This document shows, piece by piece, positions 8,429 through 16,771 of a stretch of DNA of 64,000 bases; position 1 is the first letter of the stretch; the number at the start of each line of letters is the position of its first letter. Both the position numbers and the translations under genes were made by a program. Below the pieces are notes generated by a model. That model was not told the DNA's origin and did no database searches. It was given only the letters and a program-made list of their open reading frames with translations. The DNA is taken from positions 36,799 through 100,798 of the forward strand of contig QULP01000012.1 in the NCBI GenBank assembly GCA_003481745.1. Direction: 5' to 3'. This stretch comes from Firmicutes bacterium OM04-13BH (GTDB lineage Bacteria; Bacillota; Clostridia; Lachnospirales; Lachnospiraceae).

Positions 8429-9778
8429 ATGTTTGAAAAATTAAAAATTAGTGATGAGGTAGATTATATTCCATTTGAAGTGGATGGTGTGGAGTTAAAG
8501 AAAACCGAAATTTTGTTTACCAATGAAGAATTAAGAAATGGAGTAGAAACTCTTTCCGAAGACTGGGAATTAGAGGAAAGCCAGGTGATTGAAAATAAAT
8601 ATTTAAGCATAGATATGGTTGGAAAAAACGGAATTGAAGCAGTATATGAAGATTTAGATGCGGAATTTCCAATTGCATTAAAAAAGAAATTAAAAGATGG
8701 CAGACAGAAATTTGCACCGATAAAAGTAAAAGCCGGCACCGATAAAATTCTTCCGATTCATGCAGGCTGTGTGCCGGTGCAACAGGTCGTTGCAGTTGGT
8801 CGTATGTCCTCAGGAAAAACCTGCCTGCGTCTCCAGATGACAGACCTGCCGTATTTTGATTTGATCGCATCGGGAACCGATACAGCAATCTATGATGATT
8901 TTCCGGCAATCGATTTACTAAAAAGAAAACAGGATGAAGAGCGCAGAGCCTTTATTTATGAGCAGGTACTGCCGGAAGGAACAAAGGTAAACGGTATTTA
9001 TCCGGCGAATTATTATATGATTTCTGCTCCAAAACGTAATATTTTATTAAAATACGATGACATCTCCGGAGAAGAATGTATCAACATGGATTGGAATTCT
9101 TCTATTTTAAATGCTTCTTACATTATTTTTATGATTGATTCAAATGAATTGCTCGGAAAAGAAGTTGCAAAGTACCATGAAATTTTAGACCAGCTTCTTC
9201 CAAAAGTGAAAATTAAAAAGACGGGTCAGGATTATAAAATTTTTGTTGCAATTACCAGAGCAGATTTGCTTTTAGAACAGAATGAAAAACTGGCAGGCAT
9301 TTGTCAGAAGACACTTTCCTGGGATGGCAAAAGATATACAAAACTGGTTCACAAGAATGGTTTCAACTTAAAAGAGTTCAATAAGAAGCAGATGGCAATC
9401 AAGGAGTATTTGAGTCAGGACTGCCCGGACTTTTATAATACAATCCGCCGTTATATCGGAGAAGACAAACTGGTTTATGGTTTATTAGCATCCATTGGCA
9501 GTGAACCGGTTCGAATCAGTGAATCAGATGGAATGGAATGGAAGTATGAGTACAATCCTCAGTTTATCGAAGAACCAATTATGTATTTGTTGAATGATTC
9601 AGGTCTTTATCCAACAGCAACAGAAAAAAAGGAAGAATCTAAAAAAGAAACCAAAAAAGAGACAAAAAGAGATTATGAAGAAGACGAAGAATCAGATGAA
9701 ACAGATGTAGATGGATTATTTGATTTTGACAGTATAAAGGAAATCTTAAAGAAGAAGTTTAGGAAAACGGTAGAATAG
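8429..9778 (+). CDS. P-loop GTPase-like protein (double-GTPase-like)
   Basis: A 449-aa cytoplasmic protein. A Walker A/G1 motif GRMSSGKT is at 124-131, a hydrophobic strand ending in FMIDSNE resembles the G3 region, and AITRAD near residue 280 could be the G4 (N/T)KxD equivalent. About 110 residues precede the P-loop, which is unusual for a simple small GTPase. The C-terminus is a highly charged Lys/Glu/Asp tail (about 395-435). Together with the next gene it matches the GTPase plus GAP1 pairs described in predicted bacterial conflict systems (family knowledge from memory). RBS GAGGAGG precedes the ATG. GTP rather than ATP preference is inferred. Confidence 0.7.
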   Translation: MFEKLKISDEVDYIPFEVDGVELKKTEILFTNEELRNGVETLSEDWELEESQVIENKYLSIDMVGKNGIEAVYEDLDAEFPIALKKKLKDGRQKFAPIKVKAGTDKILPIHAGCVPVQQVVAVGRMSSGKTCLRLQMTDLPYFDLIASGTDTAIYDDFPAIDLLKRKQDEERRAFIYEQVLPEGTKVNGIYPANYYMISAPKRNILLKYDDISGEECINMDWNSSILNASYIIFMIDSNELLGKEVAKYHEILDQLLPKVKIKKTGQDYKIFVAITRADLLLEQNEKLAGICQKTLSWDGKRYTKLVHKNGFNLKEFNKKQMAIKEYLSQDCPDFYNTIRRYIGEDKLVYGLLASIGSEPVRISESDGMEWKYEYNPQFIEEPIMYLLNDSGLYPTATEKKEESKKETKKETKRDYEEDEESDETDVDGLFDFDSIKEILKKKFRKTVE

Positions 9779-9796
9779 GGATCGGGAGGGAAAGGT

Positions 9797-11317
9797 ATGT
9801 ATTACTTTATTGGAGGCAGAAATACAAAAAGTGGAAATGGACTTGGTGTTTTACGCTACAGTCCTGGATTTCCAATCGAATATCTGGAAAAAATTGAAAA
9901 AGAATGTCTTGAAATTGAAGTGGACAGTCCAGAAAAAGCATTGTTAATCTATCCAATTGGAAATAAAAATATGGTGGTTATGCAGGGAAAGAAAGTCAAT
10001 GGAAATTATTTTGATGGAAGAGCACATGTGACAATGCACGGCTTTTTAATGAATATTGAGGAATTTAAGAACATAATTTTTCGTCTGCCGGCAGTAAACG
10101 GAATGGTCTTTTATGAGAAAGAATTTAAAGAAAATTTAAAAAGACTTCCAAACGAAAACTTTGAGAGAGATGTAAAATGGTTTGAACAGTGGAAGGAAGA
10201 GGATTTACTTGAAAAGATAAATACAGAAACTCGATTAGAACTTTTTAAAATGGCATTTTATCTGGTAAAACATCCGGAAGAATCCTTCTATTTTAAATTT
10301 GAAGGATCAGAGCCGGAACGAAGAAAAGTACAGCTTGAGTACTATCAGATTCTGCCTTATGAGCTTCAGGAACATCTTTATACTATCAGTAATGGAACAT
10401 GCCTTCAGTCGAAAGCACAAATTTTAATTGGAGGAAAAACGGAATATAAAAACGGAGAAAAGAAATGGGAATCTATGTGGATTCCAGGAACCGTAAAAAC
10501 AGTTTTAGGATTGGATTGGAAAGAGCGAAAGAAAATTTATGAGTTTACTTATCAGATTATAAAAGAAGCTGGAGAAGATGTGTTAGGAGTGACAGAAAAA
10601 ATTTTGTTTACGCTGTATGAAAATCTATGGGAAATTTATAGAAACCCTGAGAAAAAATGTACAGCTGCTGAAAATATGCTGAAAATTTATTTTCCGAAAA
10701 TTTGGAATCTCTTAAGAGAAAAAGGAATGATTCAGACTTCTTTACAAGCAAAAACTTTTGAATATAAATTATCTGGTCAGGAGAAAACAGAAATTAAAAC
10801 CAGAGAATCAGATAAGAAACAGGATAAAAAACCAGAAGAATTTGCAGAAGAATGCTGGGAGTATCTTGAAAACAGCGCAAATCCAAGTTTTTTATTCTCT
10901 AAAATTCGCAATTATTATCAGGACAAAGAGGATGAATGGTTTGAGTTTCAGAATGAGTTAAGAGAAAGATTGTTTGGATATTCCATTGCGGTTTCTTTGA
11001 TTGGAAAGCCAGAAGATGGTAAGACACAGTGCTTTGCAAAGTTATTATTATTTGCTTACGAGTATCATCAAGATGAGTATTATAGTTTGATGTGGAAAGA
11101 AGATGGTTTATTGCCGGCACCTTATGATATGGCAAAAGTAATGAAGTTTTTATCGAGCAAAATGGAAGAAGAACAGAGAAAAATGAAATATTACGAAAAA
11201 GTTGTGATGGATGAGTATTTAAATACAATGAAAATCCCTTTAAAGAAATCTAAAAGAGATAAATTAGTAAAAGCAAATCAGGATGAATATATGGAACATT
11301 TTAACCAAATCAAGTAA
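9797..11317 (+). CDS. GAP1-like (GTPase-associated protein 1-like) 506-aa partner of the GTPase
   Basis: A 506-aa soluble protein starting 18 bp after the GTPase gene. The N-terminal about 100 residues (YYFIGGRNTKSGNGLGVLRY, then GRAHVTMHGFLM) are beta-rich and resemble the N-terminal domain of GTPase-associated protein 1. The middle and C-terminal parts are helical and charged. I know of no catalytic motif in this family. The assignment rests on the N-terminal pattern and the neighbouring GTPase, so it is moderate. The last codons and the stop lie inside a structured intergenic element (11303-11470), so the C-terminus may have been remodelled by insertion of that element. Confidence 0.55.
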   Translation: MYYFIGGRNTKSGNGLGVLRYSPGFPIEYLEKIEKECLEIEVDSPEKALLIYPIGNKNMVVMQGKKVNGNYFDGRAHVTMHGFLMNIEEFKNIIFRLPAVNGMVFYEKEFKENLKRLPNENFERDVKWFEQWKEEDLLEKINTETRLELFKMAFYLVKHPEESFYFKFEGSEPERRKVQLEYYQILPYELQEHLYTISNGTCLQSKAQILIGGKTEYKNGEKKWESMWIPGTVKTVLGLDWKERKKIYEFTYQIIKEAGEDVLGVTEKILFTLYENLWEIYRNPEKKCTAAENMLKIYFPKIWNLLREKGMIQTSLQAKTFEYKLSGQEKTEIKTRESDKKQDKKPEEFAEECWEYLENSANPSFLFSKIRNYYQDKEDEWFEFQNELRERLFGYSIAVSLIGKPEDGKTQCFAKLLLFAYEYHQDEYYSLMWKEDGLLPAPYDMAKVMKFLSSKMEEEQRKMKYYEKVVMDEYLNTMKIPLKKSKRDKLVKANQDEYMEHFNQIK

Positions 11318-11470
11318 GTCCCCTGCTTCAATTGCGAAAAGCAATAAGCAGGGGTGGGGACTTGCTTGTATCAGGAGGGGGCAAGTCCCTTCTGATAAGC
11401 TGCGTAGCAGCTATTTGGTTATGAGCAAGTAGCGAAGCGGATTGCGAATATCCACTTGACTAAGTTTGAC
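11303..11470 (+). repeat. Structured intergenic element, family 2, copy C
   Basis: AACCAAAT (11303-11310) pairs with ATTTGGTT (11413-11420) around inner hairpins. These are CCCTGCTT with AAGCAGGGG, TATCAGGAGGG with CCCTTCTGATA, and AGCTGC with GCAGCT. They are followed by the conserved tail ATGAGCAAGTAGCGAAGCGG. Copy D at 33227-33398 has the same helices with different bases but an almost identical tail. The 5' end overlaps the stop codon of the GAP1-like gene. The element separates it from the GrpE-like gene. Confidence 0.8.
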
Positions 11471-11489
11471 AACACAGAGGAGGATGAAG

Positions 11490-11963
11490 ATGAATAAAAG
11501 AATCCAGTATCGTCAGATGGAAAATCTGTTAAAGAAAATGAATGAAAAAATAGACTCCCAGAATCGTAAAATCGAAAGTCAGAGTGAAATATTGCAGGAA
11601 TTTATCGGACTTTTAAATGCGAAGCAGAGAGAAGGGGAAGACTTTGAAAAGTTTTTAAGAGAGCTTGCCTTATGGAGAGAAGATGTAGCCTCTTATCTGA
11701 CTGCAAATGAACAGGAAGAACAGAGTCATCTGATTTTTAAACGGCTTGACTCTATTTTCGAAGAGATGGGGGTTAAAATTCATATAACAAAGGAAAATTC
11801 TGCTTTTGATTCAAAAATACATGAAGTAATTGATATTGTGGAGACAGAGGAAGAAGAGAAACATGCCAGAATTGCAAAATCAATTAGAAATGGTTATGAA
11901 TATCATGGAAAGATTTTGTTAAAAGAAATGGTGGCAGGATATAAATATACAGGAGGAGACTGA
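11490..11963 (+). CDS. GrpE-like nucleotide exchange factor for the adjacent Hsp70
   Basis: A 157-aa protein with an N-terminal coiled coil (about 5-45, QMENLLKKMNEKIDSQNRKIES) and a C-terminal part with GYEYHGKILLKEMV. This corresponds to the beta domain of GrpE, where GYxxxxRVLRPAxV is typical. It is shorter and more divergent than housekeeping GrpE. The ATG at 11490 is chosen because GAGGAGG sits 7-8 bp upstream; the ATG at 11484 is too close. The Hsp70 gene starts 2 bp after its stop, which strongly supports a GrpE/DnaK-type pair dedicated to this island. Confidence 0.7.
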   Translation: MNKRIQYRQMENLLKKMNEKIDSQNRKIESQSEILQEFIGLLNAKQREGEDFEKFLRELALWREDVASYLTANEQEEQSHLIFKRLDSIFEEMGVKIHITKENSAFDSKIHEVIDIVETEEEEKHARIAKSIRNGYEYHGKILLKEMVAGYKYTGGD

Positions 11964-11965
11964 CG

Positions 11966-13513
11966 ATGTTTGAAGAATACGCAGCGAAAACGATTGGAAT
12001 TGACTTTGGTACAAATAACAGCGTAGTAGGAGTCTATAACACGAAAATTGAAAAACCTTTAGTAATTGAAAATGAAGAGGGAGTGAACAGCACCCCTTCT
12101 GCTGTTCTCTTAAGAGAACCATTAGAATTTTCAGATGTGGGACGCAGTGCCAAGGAAAGAGCCATGCTTGAGCCGGTTGTTTTGTCTATGAAATCATTGA
12201 TTGGCACGGAAAATAATGGATTTGCAATCAGCCGTGAAGGGGTACGTTTCTCGATTTTGGACGCTCATAAAGTATTATTTCAGTACTTGAAAAGAAATAC
12301 AAAGACCAGAATGGATCCTGATGGAAAACTGAATTATCGTACAGATAAATGTGTTGTTTCTTATCCGGCTTCTTTTAATCTAAAACAAAAGGAATTTGTG
12401 CGCAGAGCAGCGCAGAGTGCAGGAATGAAGGTGGCTGGTATGATCACAGAACCGGAGGCTTGTGCACTTGCATATCTGTATCCAGACAAGTTATCTGAGA
12501 AACCGCTCAATTTAAGAATCATTGATTTGGGTGCAGGTACATTTGATGTGGCTCTGTTATCTGCCTCAAAACGTCAGATTAAAGTGCTGGCAGTGGACGG
12601 AGTAAAAGCAGGAGGAGACGATATCGATTATCTGATGATGGCGTATTTTACAGCACAGTTAAAAGCGAATGGAATCGATCTCTCTGGGGATAAAGAGGCA
12701 TTTCAGGTGTTAAGAAACCGTTGTGAAGAATGTAAAATCCGTATGTCTGCCCCAGGAAAAGAGTACGATAGTATTATTCTTTACACTCCAAAATATAATA
12801 AACAGGTTGAAATCGGAATCTCAAAAGCAGATTACCATAAGCTTTGTGAAAAATTGATGCAGGTAAAATTAATGCCTGTCTTGGAACGTCTGGCAAAGGT
12901 GGAAAAAGAAAAAGGAGTGAGTGCAGACCTGACTCTTTTAGTAGGGGGAAGTAATGTAAATCCATACTTTGTGAATGAATTTAAAAAGATGTATGGAAAC
13001 AATTGTATCTCTTACAAATCAAAAGAAGCCGTAGCACTTGGGGATGCAGTCTATGCTTACATGTTGGAAAAAGGGATTATGAAAGGCTTGATTTATTCAG
13101 AAAATCAGTCAGGTAGTCATTCCAAAATCCCGAAAATGAAGCAGGTGTCGAATGAGACACTTGGTCTTAGAATTTTAGATGGTTCTGGTGCAGGAACAAA
13201 AAGTTATCACGTCGAAAACTTGATTTTCAAAAATATGGAGCTTCCGGTACATATTAAAACAAACGTAAAAACTGCTTATGAGAAACAGACAAAAGTTGCA
13301 CTGCATCTGTATTCAAGTGGCAGTATCAGTACAAAAATGAAATTGGAAGGGGCACAGGAAGTTGGAACCTGTCTCTTAAGAAGTAAAAAACCACTTGCAA
13401 AATACACGACTATTGAAGTGGAACTGATTATGGAAACAGCAGACAAAATTCAGGTAAAAGCATTAGAAAAAGGAATGAATCAGAAAGTAGATGTCATGTT
13501 GGATTTAAGCTAA
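11966..13513 (+). CDS. Hsp70/DnaK-family chaperone, short form
   Basis: A 515-aa Hsp70. The ATPase domain is clear: IGIDFGTNNS at the N-terminus (phosphate loop 1), VVSYPASF, then EPEACALAY and IDLGAGTFDVALL (phosphate loop 2). Later come GGDDID and LLVGGSN (adenosine motif). The substrate domain after about residue 385 is only about 130 aa and lacks the helical lid and the EEVD-like tail of housekeeping DnaK (610 aa or more). No J-domain protein is encoded nearby. With the GrpE-like gene immediately upstream it is a specialised chaperone pair. Its client may be the kinase, GTPase or wall proteins of the island (inference). Confidence 0.9.
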   Translation: MFEEYAAKTIGIDFGTNNSVVGVYNTKIEKPLVIENEEGVNSTPSAVLLREPLEFSDVGRSAKERAMLEPVVLSMKSLIGTENNGFAISREGVRFSILDAHKVLFQYLKRNTKTRMDPDGKLNYRTDKCVVSYPASFNLKQKEFVRRAAQSAGMKVAGMITEPEACALAYLYPDKLSEKPLNLRIIDLGAGTFDVALLSASKRQIKVLAVDGVKAGGDDIDYLMMAYFTAQLKANGIDLSGDKEAFQVLRNRCEECKIRMSAPGKEYDSIILYTPKYNKQVEIGISKADYHKLCEKLMQVKLMPVLERLAKVEKEKGVSADLTLLVGGSNVNPYFVNEFKKMYGNNCISYKSKEAVALGDAVYAYMLEKGIMKGLIYSENQSGSHSKIPKMKQVSNETLGLRILDGSGAGTKSYHVENLIFKNMELPVHIKTNVKTAYEKQTKVALHLYSSGSISTKMKLEGAQEVGTCLLRSKKPLAKYTTIEVELIMETADKIQVKALEKGMNQKVDVMLDLS

Positions 13514-13614
13514 ACTTGGAGTGAAAAAATGAATTTGGAGTAAAGAAATGCAGGAAAGACTTTGAGAGTACATATTTGGTATATTAAAAAAACAGGGGAT
13601 GAAAGGAGCAAAAA

Positions 13615-14394
13615 ATGACAGAGGAAATTGTAAAAATTGATAAGATGGAACACAGCACTTCATTGCGCTGTGTTAATCAGTTAACAGGAAGACAGCAGGA
13701 GCTTTACTGGCAGTTCGTAAAATCGATTTCCAGATTAGAAAAAGAGGTTATCCCATGCACCGTTATGACAAAAAGAGACTGGTCGGCCGTCTTTTTAGCA
13801 ATTGCATTAGATTTTCCGGAATTTTTCTATTGGAATCAGTATGAAATAAAACGGGTTCAGCAAAATGAAGACGGAACAGTTTTTTCCTTTGAAATGAGTT
13901 ATCATTATAACGACAGGGATTTGATTCGAAGAAAAATGAATCAGATGTCGGCAATGGCAAAAGATATTTTGGAGCAGATTATTACAAAAGGAATGACGGA
14001 AGCAGAGATGGTTCGTGCGGTTTATGATTTTCTTACTTTAAATCTGACTTATACAAACGAGAAATATCAGAATGGTAATTCTTATCCTTATGCTTCTTAC
14101 ACGCTGGAAACATTATTAAATCGTGTCGGTGTCTGCGAAGGAATTTCAGTAACATTCCTTTACTTGCTCAGACAGCTCCAGATTGAATGTTTTGGCTATG
14201 CTTCTAAAACTCATGCATGGAATGTAGTCAAATTAGGAGACCAACACTTTTTCTGCGACGTTACCTGGGATTTGAGAGAGGGAGAAAATGGAAGAAGATA
14301 TCAGTATTATATGCTGACAGAAAGACAGATGCGGGCAAAATCTCATCCTGACGGAGATGGTGTTTTGTTTCCGGGAATGAGAGCTTATGAATAA
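13615..14394 (+). CDS. Transglutaminase-like (papain-fold) domain protein
   Basis: A 259-aa protein with a C-terminal transglutaminase-like domain. The catalytic triad is visible as Cys174 in GVCEG, His200 in KTHAWN and Asp215 in CDVTWD. The N-terminal 120 residues are unassigned. No signal peptide is evident, so it is probably cytoplasmic, unlike most secreted peptidase forms. Members of this fold act as transglutaminases, proteases or peptide N-glycanase-like enzymes, and the sequence does not say which. RBS GAAAGGAG precedes the ATG. It is the last gene of the island before a strong terminator. Confidence 0.75.
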   Translation: MTEEIVKIDKMEHSTSLRCVNQLTGRQQELYWQFVKSISRLEKEVIPCTVMTKRDWSAVFLAIALDFPEFFYWNQYEIKRVQQNEDGTVFSFEMSYHYNDRDLIRRKMNQMSAMAKDILEQIITKGMTEAEMVRAVYDFLTLNLTYTNEKYQNGNSYPYASYTLETLLNRVGVCEGISVTFLYLLRQLQIECFGYASKTHAWNVVKLGDQHFFCDVTWDLREGENGRRYQYYMLTERQMRAKSHPDGDGVLFPGMRAYE

Positions 14395-14398
14395 AAAA

Positions 14399-14423
14399 CC
14401 ACCCTAAGGCAGGGTGGCTTTTT
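14399..14423 (+). terminator. Intrinsic terminator closing the island
   Basis: CCACCCT (14399-14405) and AGGGTGG (14411-14417) form a perfect 7-bp stem with a 5-nt loop, followed by CTTTTTG. It ends the transglutaminase-like gene's transcript. Confidence 0.9.
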
Positions 14424-14424
14424 G

Positions 14425-14547
14425 TTTCATAGGAAATTGCATCCTATGAAATAAAAACACTCCGCAGGGAGCGCACTGCGGCGGTGAGGAAATCTGTCGC
14501 AAAAGCGATCCGCCGCAGGCGGAGAATCTCGCAAGCGAGATTCTTTT
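14425..14547 (+). repeat. Dispersed structured repeat, family 1, copy B
   Basis: Second copy of the element at 5171-5296, with the same TTCATAGGAAA outer hairpin, CGGTGAGGAAA core, GTCGCAAAAGCGA hairpin and terminal AATCTCGCAAGCGAGATT hairpin. It again lies directly behind a terminator. On the other side it abuts the stop codon of the minus-strand psiE-like gene. Confidence 0.8.
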
Positions 14548-14954
14548 TAAAGCTTGTCATAGATTTTCTGCTTGTCCGGAGTTTTCAGTAATAAATACTT
14601 ACGAATTGCAAAAATTGCTCCAAGCGCAACAATTCCGATAAGCGTATCCACCATGGTTTCGTGGACGACGACCATCTGTCGTGCAAGAGCGAACATCAGT
14701 ACTTCGAGAAGCGTTTCGGCAGTGTGTTTTGCAAGCATTTTTACAAACTCTACACCGATGAGTAAGGTGAGGACATTCCCCAGAAATGTGGTGAAATCGT
14801 GAGCCGTGATTTCAAGCAGAGGATGTTGTACAAAATCATATACGACGGGAATAATCAGTAGAACAATCACGGTCAGAATAATGAGAGATAGAAATATTTC
14901 CGTGTAGCGTGAGATTGTGTAGATGATTTCATTTAATTTCTTTTTTATGTTCAC
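14547..14954 (-). CDS. PsiE-family small membrane protein
   Basis: A 135-aa protein with about four hydrophobic helices and the PsiE-like region GVEFVKMLAKHTAETLLEVLMFALARQMV. This is followed by a DTLIGIVALGAIFAIRKYLL helix. PsiE is induced by phosphate starvation in E. coli but its biochemical role is unknown, so nothing more specific is claimed. The start is GTG at 14954, supported by an AGGGGGG ribosome site a few bases upstream. It is convergent with the island and divergent from the NlpC/P60 gene. Confidence 0.75.
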   Translation of the reverse strand: MNIKKKLNEIIYTISRYTEIFLSLIILTVIVLLIIPVVYDFVQHPLLEITAHDFTTFLGNVLTLLIGVEFVKMLAKHTAETLLEVLMFALARQMVVVHETMVDTLIGIVALGAIFAIRKYLLLKTPDKQKIYDKL

Positions 14955-15118
14955 GCAAGAACCCCCCTTTTATGATGAGTTTATAATACCATAAAAAACG
15001 TTGTGAAGACAACAAAAAAGAGTAAGGTTGTCTAAAAAAATAAGCACAAGAAAAGGAGTTAAATATTAATAAAATGTTACAAAATATAACATGAAAATTA
15101 ATAAAAAATGAAAAAAGC

Positions 15119-15147
15119 TTGCATCTTTAAAAGAAGTGTGCTATTAT
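15119..15147 (+). promoter_or_regulatory. SigA-type promoter of the first NlpC/P60 gene
   Basis: TTGCAT (15119-15124), a 17-bp spacer and TATTAT (15142-15147). An in-frame ATG at 15146 overlaps the -10 box, so it cannot be the start. This supports GTG at 15188. Confidence 0.75.
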
Positions 15148-15187
15148 GGACAACAGTGAAGCACAAAAAAAGGAGAGAGGTAAAGAA

Positions 15188-16732
15188 GTGAAAAAACGAA
15201 TTATAGCTCTTAGCTTAGTTTTAGCGATGTCAGCATCTCTTACTTTTCCAGTTGCAGCAGCAAGAAAAGATGAGGTACAGGCTGAGAAAGCAGCAACAGA
15301 AAGTAAATTATCTGCGGCAGAAAGTAAGGCCGATGAATTAGAATCAGAAAAAAATGCATTACTTGGAGAAATTGATTCTCTGGATCAGAGTCTGGTACAG
15401 ACGATGGCTCAGATTGAAATCTTAAACGGAGAAATTTCTGACAAGGAATCTGCAATTGAAGATACAAAACAGAAATTAGAGGATGCACAGGCTGAGAAAG
15501 ATAAACAGTATGCATCTATGAAGAAAAGAATACAGTATCTGTATGAAAACGGTGGCAGTAATGCCTGGGCACAGATGATTCTGGAATCCGGAAGTATTAC
15601 GGATATGTTTGATAAAGCCGAGTATACTGAAAAAATGTATCAGTATGACCGTGATGAACTGCAGAAGATGAAAGATGTTGTAACAGAAGTTACACAGCTT
15701 GGAGAACAGCTTACACAGGAAAAAGCAGAGCTTGAAGATATGAAACAGGCTCAGGAAGAACAGCAGAGTTCTCTGCAGACGCAGATGGATCAGAAGAAAG
15801 CAGAAGCTTCCGATTACGAAACTCAGATTGCAAATGTACAGGCTCAGGCTCAGGAATACAAAAACCTGATTGAACAGCAGAATGCAGAACTGAAGAAGAT
15901 TCAGGAAGAAGAAGCAAAAGCAGCAGAAGAAGCAAGAAAGGCTGCAGAAAAAGCGGCAGCAGAAAAAGCGGCAGCAGAAAAAGCAGCGAAAGAGAAAGCA
16001 GCAAAAGAACAGGCAGCAGCCGAAGCAAAAGCTGCGGAAGAAAAAGCAGCAGCTGAAAGCACAAAAGCAGAACAGACAAGTACAAAATCCGAAGATACAA
16101 CAGATAACAGTAACAATAATGTTTCCGAAGATACAACAGACAACAGCAGTAACAGTGCTTCCGAAGATACAACAGACAACAGCAGTAACAGTGCTTCCGA
16201 AGATACAACAGATAACAGCAATGTTTCTGAAGATACTTCAAATGATGATGCATCTAATGACACAACAAATGATGCATCTAACGATACATCCGATAATGAC
16301 AGCAATTATTCTGAAGATGTATCTGATGACAGCTCCAGTACAACAGATAACAGTTCAAGCAGTACTTCCAGTGCAACTGGAGAAGCAGTCGTTGCTTATG
16401 CAAGCCAGTTTATTGGAAATCCGTATGTTTATGGTGGAAACAGCTTAACAAACGGAATTGACTGTTCTGGATTTGTACAGCAGGTATTTGCACACTTTGG
16501 ATACAGTTTACCACGTGTCAGCGATGCTCAGGCAGGAGCAGGAAGAGGAATTTCTTATTCCGAATCCCGTGCCGGAGATATCATTGTATATTCCGGACAT
16601 GTAGCAATTCTTACAGGAGACGGTGGAATTGTACATGCTTCTAACAGTGCACCATATCCACAGGGTGGAATTAAGTATTCATCTAACGCACTGTATCGTC
16701 CATACATAGCAATCAGAAGAATTGTAGAGTAA
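15188..16732 (+). CDS. Secreted PcsB-like NlpC/P60 peptidoglycan hydrolase (copy 1)
   Basis: A 514-aa secreted protein. A signal peptide (KKRIIALSLVLAMSASLTFPVAAA) leads into a long coiled coil (about 30-250) like the PcsB/CwlO N-domain. Then come an Ala/Lys/Glu helix and a Ser/Asn/Asp/Thr linker with 12-residue repeats. The C-terminal NlpC/P60 domain has Cys in DCSGF (residue 426), His in GHVAIL and His in IVHASN. It should cleave stem peptides (D-Glu/meso-DAP type bond) in septal or lateral wall growth. The coiled coil suggests control by FtsEX or another partner (family knowledge). GTG at 15188 follows AGGAGAG. A paralog follows downstream. Confidence 0.92.
   Translation: MKKRIIALSLVLAMSASLTFPVAAARKDEVQAEKAATESKLSAAESKADELESEKNALLGEIDSLDQSLVQTMAQIEILNGEISDKESAIEDTKQKLEDAQAEKDKQYASMKKRIQYLYENGGSNAWAQMILESGSITDMFDKAEYTEKMYQYDRDELQKMKDVVTEVTQLGEQLTQEKAELEDMKQAQEEQQSSLQTQMDQKKAEASDYETQIANVQAQAQEYKNLIEQQNAELKKIQEEEAKAAEEARKAAEKAAAEKAAAEKAAKEKAAKEQAAAEAKAAEEKAAAESTKAEQTSTKSEDTTDNSNNNVSEDTTDNSSNSASEDTTDNSSNSASEDTTDNSNVSEDTSNDDASNDTTNDASNDTSDNDSNYSEDVSDDSSSTTDNSSSSTSSATGEAVVAYASQFIGNPYVYGGNSLTNGIDCSGFVQQVFAHFGYSLPRVSDAQAGAGRGISYSESRAGDIIVYSGHVAILTGDGGIVHASNSAPYPQGGIKYSSNALYRPYIAIRRIVE
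16088..16225 (+). repeat. 36-bp tandem repeats in the linker of NlpC/P60 copy 1
   Basis: Units begin at 16088, 16124, 16160 and (partial) 16196, each starting TCCGAAGATACAACAGA and encoding SEDTTDNSxxxx. The second and third units are identical over 36 bp. The downstream paralog lacks this array, so the linker length is probably variable between strains. Confidence 0.9.
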
Positions 16733-16771
16733 TCTTACTTTAAGAGAATTAAAAAGCGAACAAAAGACAAA

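Noticed and set aside
16088..16225. Short regular repeats considered as a CRISPR array
   Set aside because: The units are directly adjacent 36-bp coding repeats without spacers.
15711..16305. Long minus-strand open frames opposite NlpC/P60 copy 1
   Set aside because: They are Leu/Ser/Ala-rich shadows of the repetitive coiled-coil and linker codons, with no ribosome site and no recognisable protein.
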